The position numbers and the translations under genes were made by a program. From Streptomyces sp. SDr-06 (GTDB lineage: Bacteria > Actinomycetota > Actinomycetes > Streptomycetales > Streptomycetaceae), in assembly GCF_003324565.1 (NCBI RefSeq), contig NZ_QOLA01000001.1, forward strand, positions 124,001 through 188,000: DNA of 64,000 bases, read 5' to 3'. The stretch's first letter is position 1; each line of letters starts with the position of its first letter. Shown here piece after piece: positions 34,873 through 41,957 of this stretch. The notes under the pieces were generated by a model. It was not told the DNA's origin. It saw only the letters and a list, made by a program, of their open reading frames with translations, and ran no database searches.

Positions 34873-35742
34873 TCAGCGCCGGCGCCGGCCGCCGAGCGCC
34901 CGGGCGAGCAGCCCCCGGGAAGCGGCCGCGTGGGCCGGGACGGCCGCCGCGGCCGGAGCCGCCTCCTGCGCAGGGGCTCCACGCAGCGGCCGGGGCGGAG
35001 TCGGCGCCTGGGCCTTCTTGCCGCTGATCCTGATGAGCGGCGCGCCCGCCACCTCTTCCACCCCGTGCCAGAGGTCGGTGCGCGTCTTCAGCCAGGTGAG
35101 CAGTTCGGTCCGCACCGGCTCGGCATCACCCCACGTGCCGTACGCCTTAGTGCCGGTGATGCAGATGAGCTTGAGCTCCTTCGTGGCGACCGCGCCCCAC
35201 ACCGCCGCTGCGACACCGGGGCAGTGTTCCGCCCGGAAGTCGTCGAAGGCCACGATCGCGTCCGGGGCGGCCAGTTCCCGCGCGGCCTCGATGTCGCCGT
35301 GCACGTGCTCGTACAGGTGCGAGGCGTCGACGTGGATGAAGCGACAGCTGTCCGCCTTCAGGCGGGAGGCGATGACCGAGGTCGGCGCCTGCACGATGGT
35401 GGGCAACTCCTCGTGGAAGGCGAGGTAGTTGGCTTCGAAGGCGCGGCGGGTCAGCGTCGAGTACGACCGGTCCATCTCGGCGCTGTTGGGGTCGTCGGGC
35501 GCCGGTGAGTCGAAGAGGTCGCAGACGGTGAACTCCTCGCCGGGTCGCAGGTAGCCGCCGATGAAGATCGCGCTCTTGCCCAGGTAGGCACCGAGTTCGA
35601 GCAGGTCACCGGCCTGTCGCGGGGTCTTGTCCTGACGCTTCAGGAACCAGTCGAACAGCAGTTGGTCGGCCGGCCAGAACCAGCCTTTGACATCGGAGAA
35701 GCCGGCCGGGGACGCCACCGGTGCGCTCGTGGTTTGTGACAT
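34873..35742 (-). CDS. Class I SAM-dependent methyltransferase (Methyltransf_24 type)
   Basis: 289 residues. GDLLELGAYLGKSAIFIGGY (motif I), EEFTVCDLFDSPAPDDPNSA, CRFIHVDASHLYEHVHGDIE and DAIVAFDDFRAEHCPGVAAA match the family that includes cephalosporin-hydroxylase- and macrocin-type methyltransferases. The C-terminal 50 residues are an Ala/Pro/Arg-rich low-complexity tail. The substrate is unknown; it stands alone. Confidence 0.85.
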   Translation of the reverse strand: MSQTTSAPVASPAGFSDVKGWFWPADQLLFDWFLKRQDKTPRQAGDLLELGAYLGKSAIFIGGYLRPGEEFTVCDLFDSPAPDDPNSAEMDRSYSTLTRRAFEANYLAFHEELPTIVQAPTSVIASRLKADSCRFIHVDASHLYEHVHGDIEAARELAAPDAIVAFDDFRAEHCPGVAAAVWGAVATKELKLICITGTKAYGTWGDAEPVRTELLTWLKTRTDLWHGVEEVAGAPLIRISGKKAQAPTPPRPLRGAPAQEAAPAAAAVPAHAAASRGLLARALGGRRRR

Positions 35743-36032
35743 GGCCCGGTCCTACTCCCGCCAGATGACCGGCAGATGACCGGCGGACGTGGCCCGGCCA
35801 CCCCCCGGCTGAAACTCCCCCGCAGGGTGGAAGAGCCGCCTGCCCCGATCGCCACGAGCCCTCGAATCGCACGTTCCGTATCCCGGACGTCACCACGTGC
35901 GACGCCCCGCGAGGGCCCTGCGCATTGCCGACCTCACGGACTACACATAAAGGACATATAAGAGCACAATGGATGCGCGACATACTGTCGCAGCGCGGCC
36001 AGTCGTGCTGACTTCAGAAGGAGGCGAGTCGG

Positions 36033-36476
36033 ATGGCCGACGTCTCACACCGCCCCGGTGATATTTCGGGGCACCCCGATGTCTCGGAGATGCGGGACCG
36101 CTACGCCAGGGTGATGGAGACCCGCGGCGTCGCTGCGGTCGAGGAACTCGTGATCCTCGCCGGCATATACGCGGCGATCTCCGGCTGGACGGTCCACTTC
36201 TCGGCCGCCAAGCCGACCCTGGCCCTCAGCAACCTCGTCGTCGGCATAGCCCTCGCGGTCCTGGGCCTGTGCATGTCCATGGCCCCGGAGAGGTCCCAGG
36301 ACCTGAACTTCGTGGTCCTGCTCCTCGGAGCCTGGCTGATCGTCTCCCCCTGGGTCGCCGCACGCAGCGCCGGCACCGGAGCCATCCTCAGCAATGTCAT
36401 CACAGGCGCCTGCGTGTGCCTGTTCGCACTGGTCGCGGGCGGCATCCTGATGAGCAGGGGCCGCAGGTCCACCTGA
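36033..36476 (+). CDS. SPW-repeat membrane protein
   Basis: 147 residues. A hydrophilic N-terminus (about 40 residues) precedes four membrane helices. The SPW repeats are visible as ISGWTVHFSAAKPTLALSN and LLGAWLIVSPWVAARSAGTG. Function is unknown for the family, which often responds to stress in Streptomyces. The AGGAGG ribosome site lies 6 nt upstream. Confidence 0.9.
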   Translation: MADVSHRPGDISGHPDVSEMRDRYARVMETRGVAAVEELVILAGIYAAISGWTVHFSAAKPTLALSNLVVGIALAVLGLCMSMAPERSQDLNFVVLLLGAWLIVSPWVAARSAGTGAILSNVITGACVCLFALVAGGILMSRGRRST

Positions 36477-36578
36477 CACCCGAAGCCCCGCCCCGGCCCC
36501 GGTGAAGCCTCGTCCGCCGGACGGCCCGCAGAGTCGCCGGGGCCCGGCGGAACCTCCACCAGCCACGGCGCCCGTTCC

Positions 36579-36800
36579 TCACCTCCCGCACTGCGGTCGG
36601 GAGATGACGCGGGCGCCGTCGGCATCCCCGGCCATCAGGCGCAGCCAACGGCGCTCGCCGTCCTGCCACACCTCGGTGGGCGCGAGCCCCGCGGCGGCGG
36701 CGACGGCCGCCGAGGCGCCGTGCTCGGGGTGGACGTGGGCGACGACCGAGCGCACCGCCCGCACCGCCGCGAGGCCAGTCCCGCCCCCGGAAAGGGCGCC
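36579..36800 (-). pseudogene. C-terminal remnant of a GNAT acetyltransferase
   Basis: Reading the minus strand, VRSVVAHVHPEHGASAAVAA followed by AGLAPTEVWQDGERRWLRL is the last beta-alpha unit of a common Streptomyces GNAT protein. Upstream in frame, GTGLAAVRAV looks like a damaged GRGLATEAVR acetyl-CoA loop. The rest of the domain is missing, and the only start is an internal GTG. Boundaries are approximate. Confidence 0.55.
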
Positions 36801-36878
36801 GAAGTCGTGATCACAGGGCTCCGCTCATGTGATCGCCGTCACAGCACCATCAGGTCACCCAGGAGTAACCTGTGCGCC

Positions 36879-36953
36879 ATGCCTCCGCTCGTACGACGCC
36901 GCCACGTGGACTACGTCCGCGTTACGAGCATGGCCTGTCGCACCTACCGCTGA
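36879..36953 (+). CDS. Actinobacterial Cys-containing leader peptide
   Basis: 24 residues: ATG 36879 to TGA 36951-36953, below usual gene-calling length. The peptide reads MPPLVRRRHVDYVRV then TSMACRTYR. The RRxHVDxxRVxSxxCR pattern matches the small 'putative leader peptide' class found upstream of sulfur- and cysteine-related genes in Actinobacteria. AGGAG lies 13 nt upstream, slightly distant. It precedes the 2OG-oxygenase gene by about 100 nt on the same strand, so it may act as an attenuator sensing cysteine supply. Confidence 0.68.
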   Translation: MPPLVRRRHVDYVRVTSMACRTYR

Positions 36954-37054
36954 CCCAGGCCCCCCTTCACCCTCCCCGTGTCCTCGTGGCGCCCGCCTCA
37001 CCCCGGCGGCGCCGCGTCCGCGCCCACCCGCGCCGGCCGGGGCATACCCAGCGG

Positions 37055-38110
37055 ATGGCTCCCATGTCGTACGTGTCCTCCTCGCAGCTCCCGATCATCG
37101 ACCTCTCCGCCGCCGACCGCGGCCCCGAGGCCCGCCGCCTGCTGCACGCCCAGCTCCACAGCGCCGCTCACGACGTCGGCTTCTTCCAGCTCGTCGGGCA
37201 CGGCGTCACCGAGGCCGAGACAGCGGCGCTCAACGACACGATGCGGGCGTTCTTCCGTCTCCCGGAGGCGGACCGGCTGGCCATCGACAACGTCAACTCA
37301 CCGCACTTCCGTGGCTATACGCGCATCGGCGACGAGCGCACCGGCGGCTCCCGGGACTGGCGCGACCAGCTCGACATCGGTGCCGAGCGTGCCGCCCGCG
37401 TACCCGGCCCGGGCGAACCCGCGTACTGGTGGCTCGAAGGGCCCAACCAGTGGCCCGCCGCACTTCCGGAGCTGCGTACCGCCGCGCTCACCTGGATCGA
37501 CCGGCTCAGCGCCGTCGCCGAGAAGCTGCTGCACGAGCTGCTCGCCGCGATCGGGGCGCCCGAGGACTTCTACGACGACGTCTTTGGCGACCGTGCCCAT
37601 CTGCACCTCAAGCTGGTGCGCTACCCGGGCAGTTCCGGGGACGGCAGCGGCCAGGGCGTCGGCGCCCACAAGGACTACGGCTTCCTCACCCTGCTCCACC
37701 AGGACACGGTCGGCGGGCTCCAGGTGCAGCGCGAGGACGGCCGGTTCCACGACGTGCCGCCGCTCCCCGGCGCCTTCGTGGTGAACCTCGGCGAGCTGCT
37801 CGAAGTGGCCACCAACGGCTACCTCCTCGCCACCAACCACCGCGTGGTCAGCCCGCCCGGAGCCACTGAGCGCTTCTCGGTGCCGTTCTTCTACAACCCG
37901 CGCCTGGACGCCCACATCGAGCCGCTGCCCTTCCCGCACGCGGCCCACGCACCCGGCGCCACCGCCGACCCGGACAACCCGCTGTTCGCCGAGTACGGCC
38001 GCAACGAGCTCAAGGGCAAGCTGCGGGCCCACCCGCTGGTCGCGGCCCGCCACCACGCGGACCTGCTGCTCACGGACCGCCCGCTCGCCGGATCCGCCCT
38101 GCCGTCGTAG
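37055..38110 (+). CDS. Isopenicillin-N-synthase-family 2-oxoglutarate/Fe(II) oxygenase
   Basis: 351 residues from ATG 37055 (ATG 37064 is equally possible). The N-terminal DIOX_N region has LPIIDLSAADRGPEARRLLH and HDVGFFQLVGHGVTEAE. The Fe(II) triad is in GVGAHKDYGFLTLLHQD (His, Asp) and LATNHRVVSPPG (His), followed by ERFSVPFFYNPRLD, whose Arg-x-Ser binds 2-oxoglutarate. The substrate is unknown; family members oxidise amino acids, peptides or plant-like metabolites. The Cys-type leader peptide upstream hints at sulfur-linked control. Confidence 0.9.
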   Translation: MAPMSYVSSSQLPIIDLSAADRGPEARRLLHAQLHSAAHDVGFFQLVGHGVTEAETAALNDTMRAFFRLPEADRLAIDNVNSPHFRGYTRIGDERTGGSRDWRDQLDIGAERAARVPGPGEPAYWWLEGPNQWPAALPELRTAALTWIDRLSAVAEKLLHELLAAIGAPEDFYDDVFGDRAHLHLKLVRYPGSSGDGSGQGVGAHKDYGFLTLLHQDTVGGLQVQREDGRFHDVPPLPGAFVVNLGELLEVATNGYLLATNHRVVSPPGATERFSVPFFYNPRLDAHIEPLPFPHAAHAPGATADPDNPLFAEYGRNELKGKLRAHPLVAARHHADLLLTDRPLAGSALPS

Positions 38111-38165
38111 CCATGAGGGTCGATCCGGCGAGCGGACGCAGCCGCCGCGGCCGAGGGCGCGGCCC

Positions 38166-39410
38166 TCAGCCGGACGCCGCGATCGCGGCGAGGCAGGCGT
38201 CGGCCCGCTGTGGATCCATCAGCCAGTCGCGGTAGCCGAGCGGGTCCGCGTAGCCGTTGGCGAAGCGGTGGGCGAGCCCGGGGTATTCGAAGGCGGCCCG
38301 CAGCAGACGGGAGACGTGCTCGGCCGGGGGCTGACGCAGCATCAGGTCGGTGAAGGCGTGGACGTGGCGGGCCTGCTCCCAGTACTCCTCGAAGGTCCGC
38401 CGCATCCACGGCCCGTCGTAGGGCAGCCCGCCGCGTCGCACAATCGCGTCGAGGTAGTGGGCCGCGGCCCGGGCGGCGTTGTTGGCCCCCTGCCCGGTGA
38501 GCGGGTCGTTGACGACGACCGCGTCCGCCATGCCCAGGACGTGGTGGCCGTTGCCCAGCGCGGCCACGGCGTGCCGGACCGTCGGGGTGATCGCGCCGTA
38601 CAACGCGGCGCCCCGGTCGGTGGGCTCGGCGTGGCTGAAGCGCTCGTACTCCCACGGGGCGTGCACCCGCAGCAGCTCCACCGCGCGCCGCAGCCCCTCA
38701 CGCGGACCGGGCCGGTCCTGCCAACAGTCATACGGGCCACCGGGCTTGGCCTCCAGGAGCAGGATCTCGCACGGGCCGCCCACGGTCAGCGCCTGCAGGG
38801 CGATCGCGTCCCCGGCCGCGGGCGCCCCCGTGACCCGCAGATACGCGTCGGTCTCGTCCCCCTTCGCCGTGACACCGGACGCGTAGAAGGCTGCGAGGGC
38901 GCGCTGGGGCCGGTCGTACACCGAACGCGCCGCGTCGCGGCCGAAGAGGGACGAGAGGGCCCCGCGGCCGGTGGCGACGACGGTGAGTTCATGGCGCGCT
39001 GCGATCCCCGCGAGATCCTCGGCTGAGGCCGCCCGGTGTTCCACCCGCCCGCCGCGTGCCGCGAACAGCTCCAGCCAGGCGGAGAGTTTGACGCGCTGGT
39101 CGACGGAGCGGGCCTCGTGGTCGTAGGAGGTGGTGAACCGCGCAGGCCCGGGCTCACCGGCCGTCGGGTCCCACTGGTTCATCTCCAGGCCGCCCATCAC
39201 GGTCGCCTGCTCGTCCCAGAGGTTCAGCCCGGCCGCCCGCTCCAGGGCCAGCGCCGGTCCGAACATCAACTGCGTCGAGGTGACCCGGCCGTCGCGGATC
39301 TGCTCGGCGGACCGCTCCGACACCAACGTCACGTCGTAGCCTGCGGCTTGGAGCCCCAGCGCCAGATGGAGCCCGGCCTGCCCCGCCCCGACGATCGCGA
39401 TCCTGCGCAC
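38166..39410 (-). CDS. FAD-dependent monooxygenase, styrene-monooxygenase (StyA) type
   Basis: 414 residues from GTG 39410 (GGGAGG 5 nt upstream). The Rossmann loop RRIAIVGAGQAGLHLALGLQ is at the very N-terminus; then comes VTLVSERSAEQIRDGRVTST, a StyA-type stretch, and later GMADAVVVNDPLTGQGANNA, the second FAD contact. StyA-type enzymes epoxidise or hydroxylate aromatic substrates using FADH2 from a separate flavin reductase (StyB). No reductase gene is present in this window. The substrate is unknown. Confidence 0.84.
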   Translation of the reverse strand: MRRIAIVGAGQAGLHLALGLQAAGYDVTLVSERSAEQIRDGRVTSTQLMFGPALALERAAGLNLWDEQATVMGGLEMNQWDPTAGEPGPARFTTSYDHEARSVDQRVKLSAWLELFAARGGRVEHRAASAEDLAGIAARHELTVVATGRGALSSLFGRDAARSVYDRPQRALAAFYASGVTAKGDETDAYLRVTGAPAAGDAIALQALTVGGPCEILLLEAKPGGPYDCWQDRPGPREGLRRAVELLRVHAPWEYERFSHAEPTDRGAALYGAITPTVRHAVAALGNGHHVLGMADAVVVNDPLTGQGANNAARAAAHYLDAIVRRGGLPYDGPWMRRTFEEYWEQARHVHAFTDLMLRQPPAEHVSRLLRAAFEYPGLAHRFANGYADPLGYRDWLMDPQRADACLAAIAASG

Positions 39411-39535
39411 ACATGCCTCCCGGTGGTCACCGCCCGCTCCCCCGTTGTACTGGGTACCTGCCGGATTTCCCAGACGGCCCCCGGACGTGAGGGCGCTCGT
39501 GCGGCTACGACGCCCGGTGGGCGGGCGCTCCTCCG

Positions 39536-40495
39536 CTAGGCGCGGTACTGGCGCACCATCCAGTGCTGGTACGACGACCACAGCGGCCCGGTGTAGTCGG
39601 CGCAGGCCATGGTGCACAGCGTCGTGGACAGATACCGCCGGAACACCCCTTCCTTTCGCCGGGACGCCGGAAGGGAGATGTTCGGCGGCAGTGCGCTGAT
39701 GGAATATCCCCGGTATCCGACGACGACGGGTTTTGGTCCCGGAATCGAGGCGGCCGCAGATTTCACGAAGCGGGCCGCGACTTCGTGATCGCTGTGGTCG
39801 CTTCGGGGGCCACTGCCATGGTCGATGTTCCGATAGTCCAGGGTGCGCACGGTTTTGGCACGGGAATCCGCGATGAGCCAGGACAGCATTTCGGTGAGTT
39901 CCTTCACGTCGTAACTCGCGCTGCGGTCCATGGTCGTGATGCGGCGGATTCTTCCCTGTTCCAGTTTGAGGAGGCTCTGCCCCGCTTGCAGGCGGGTGCC
40001 CGAGCCGTCGTGGAGACCGTCCGGGAGGCGGACGAACGTGACCCGCACGGCGGGGCGGCCCGCCGGGACCCGCAGCGCGAACGAGCGGACCGTGCGCGCG
40101 GCGTGCCGGCGATCCTGCCGGCCCCAGTCGTTGGGCACGCCCGCCATCAGCGCGTATGCCCGGCCGACGCCCTGCTCCCGCTGCTCGGTGTACCCGGTGC
40201 CGGTGCTTCCGGCATCGCCGGCCGTGAGGTAGACGATGTCGAGGCAGGCCCCCCTTCCCCAGTCGTTCAGCAAGTCGGGGCTCATGAAGAGGAGATCGTC
40301 GTCCTCGTGCGCCACCCCGGCGAACACAGTGCTCCGGCAGGCGGCGGGGGCCGCCGCCGAGGAGGCCGCCGGCACCGCGATCTGACCCCACACCAGAATC
40401 GCCATGCCGCACACTGCTGAAGCGGCTCGCCAACCGAGTTTTCTCAGCCCTACCGCTGTCGCGTTCACGGGACGGATTATCAGCACAGATTTCAC
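39536..40495 (-). CDS. Secreted PIG-L/LmbE-family deacetylase
   Basis: 319 residues from GTG 40495; the GTG overlaps the TGA of a short upstream ORF. A signal segment ([20 protein letters not shown]) precedes the deacetylase domain. The zinc motif is [20 protein letters not shown] (AHxDD with Glu in place of the usual Pro) and the distal metal histidine lies in [13 protein letters not shown] (HxDH). [14 protein letters not shown] is also conserved. It would remove N-acetyl groups from an extracellular amino sugar. It lies between unrelated genes. Confidence 0.85.
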   Translation of the reverse strand: MKSVLIIRPVNATAVGLRKLGWRAASAVCGMAILVWGQIAVPAASSAAAPAACRSTVFAGVAHEDDDLLFMSPDLLNDWGRGACLDIVYLTAGDAGSTGTGYTEQREQGVGRAYALMAGVPNDWGRQDRRHAARTVRSFALRVPAGRPAVRVTFVRLPDGLHDGSGTRLQAGQSLLKLEQGRIRRITTMDRSASYDVKELTEMLSWLIADSRAKTVRTLDYRNIDHGSGPRSDHSDHEVAARFVKSAAASIPGPKPVVVGYRGYSISALPPNISLPASRRKEGVFRRYLSTTLCTMACADYTGPLWSSYQHWMVRQYRA

Positions 40496-40686
40496 GTGGA
40501 TCCTGGATTTCCCTCCGGGCGTGCCGCGAGCGCCAGTTGACCGCGGAAGTTCTGGAGTACGGGAGTGAAACGGCAGGCATGGGAGCGATCGGGGTCGAGA
40601 CATACGGGCCGTTGCCGGATCCTCGGATCACGCTCAAACAGGTGCGGGCTCACCAGGAAGCTCTGCCCCACCTCCCACTGAGCCAT
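40492..40686 (-). CDS. Possible small ORF coupled to the PIG-L gene
   Basis: 64 residues starting [17 protein letters not shown]. Its stop overlaps the GTG start of the PIG-L gene (GTGA), an arrangement typical of coupled genes, and the first 15 codons have normal third-position GC. The rest has weaker codon bias, there is no clear ribosome site, and I recognise no family. It occupies an otherwise empty 340-nt stretch (40496-40833). Confidence 0.25.
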   Translation of the reverse strand: MAQWEVGQSFLVSPHLFERDPRIRQRPVCLDPDRSHACRFTPVLQNFRGQLALAARPEGNPGST

Positions 40687-40833
40687 GCCGAGCTTCACCG
40701 AGGTGTGCGCGGCGCGCCAGGAGCACGGGCCGCGCGGCCCGCCCCCGGGGGCTGCGGCCCTCGGCCGACGGTGGCGCCGCCGGTAGGATCGCACCGCCGC
40801 GCGGGGCGGCGCTGCCACGTCAGGGGGAGCTCC

Positions 40834-41526
40834 ATGCTCAAGGCCTTCGCCGATCTGTCCACGCCGCTGGTGGCCGACGCCTGCGTCCGCCATGACGTGC
40901 CGCTGCGCGTCGCGCCGCCCGGCATCGGCGCCGTCGTCCACGGCCACCGCATCGCGGGACGCGTGCTGCCGGCGCGGCACTACGGCAGCGTGGACGTGTT
41001 CCTGGAGGCGTTCGGCCGGGCGGAACCCGGCGATGTTCTCGTCATCGACAACGGCGGTCGGACCGACGAGGCCTGTGTCGGAGACCTGGCCGCGCTGGAG
41101 GCCTCGACCGCGGGGGTGGCGGGACTGGTGGTGTGGGGGCTGCACCGTGACACCCCGGAACTGACGGACATCGGGCTGCCCGTGTTCAGCTACGGCAGCT
41201 ACCCGCCCGGCCCCGTGCGTCTCGATCCCCGGGAGCCCGAGGCACTGAGCACGGCGCACTTCGGTCCCCACGTCGTGAGCAGCCACGACGTCGTGTTCGG
41301 CGACGAGGACGGCGTCCTGTTCGTCGGCGCCGAGCACGTCGAGGACATGCTGGCGACGGCGCTGCGGATTCGCGGGACCGAACGCGAACAGGCCGACCGG
41401 ATCCGGGCCGGCCACACCCTGCGCCGCCAGACCTCCTTCGACGCGTATCTGGCCCGGCGCGCCGCCGACCCGGAGTACACCTTCCGCAGGCATCTGCGGC
41501 ACATCGGCGGAGCCATCGAGGAGTAA
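40834..41526 (+). CDS. RraA-family protein (aldolase/demethylmenaquinone methyltransferase-like), second copy
   Basis: 230 residues from ATG 40834 with GGGGGAG 6 nt upstream; the in-frame extension to 40537 is not protein-like. Family marks: [60 protein letters not shown] (the Arg-Asp pair) and [19 protein letters not shown]. It is quite different from the copy at 18069 and has a longer C-terminal helix region. The substrate is unknown, and a metal-dependent retro-aldol role is inferred from the family. Confidence 0.87.
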   Translation: MLKAFADLSTPLVADACVRHDVPLRVAPPGIGAVVHGHRIAGRVLPARHYGSVDVFLEAFGRAEPGDVLVIDNGGRTDEACVGDLAALEASTAGVAGLVVWGLHRDTPELTDIGLPVFSYGSYPPGPVRLDPREPEALSTAHFGPHVVSSHDVVFGDEDGVLFVGAEHVEDMLATALRIRGTEREQADRIRAGHTLRRQTSFDAYLARRAADPEYTFRRHLRHIGGAIEE

Positions 41527-41587
41527 CCGCGCCGCGTCCGTGGCCGGGGACCACCGGCCGCCCTACCCCGAGGCCCGGGACTCTCCT

Positions 41588-41901
41588 CACCGCCGCCGTC
41601 GTCCAGGCGGGCTCACCCCTGTTCGACACCTCGGCAAGCACCGCAAGCTGATGCCGACCGCCGCCGAGCGGCTCATCCGGGGGGGCGGCGACGGCTCTCG
41701 ACAATGCCGGTGATCGACAGCGGACACGGCAGGCTGGGGTGGTCCCCTCAGGGGCGGCGAGGGCATCCTCCTCGCCGACCTCGACCTGGGGGACATCGCC
41801 CGCGGCCGCTTCGACTTCGACGCGACCGGGCATTACGCGCGCCCGGACATCTTCACCCTGCACGTGGACGAAACCCCCAGGCCTCCGACGAGGCCCGCCT
41901 G
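41588..41901 (+). pseudogene. Degenerate nitrilase gene with deletions and frameshifts
   Basis: Three pieces of an aliphatic nitrilase appear in order but in different frames. An N-terminal AAVVQAGSPLFDTSAST is followed by a frameshift to HRKLMPTAAERLIRGGGDGS. Another shift gives TMPVIDSGHGRLGW, and a large deletion then leads to the C-terminal GGEGILLADLDLGDIARGRF and GHYARPDIFTLHVDE. The catalytic cysteine region (WENYMPL-like) and most of the body are missing. It is a dead gene immediately before the kinase-MFS gene. Confidence 0.7.
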
Positions 41902-41957
41902 AAGGGTCTTGAGCGGATCCGGTGCCAGGCGCCCGCACCGTGCAATACGGTTCCCCC

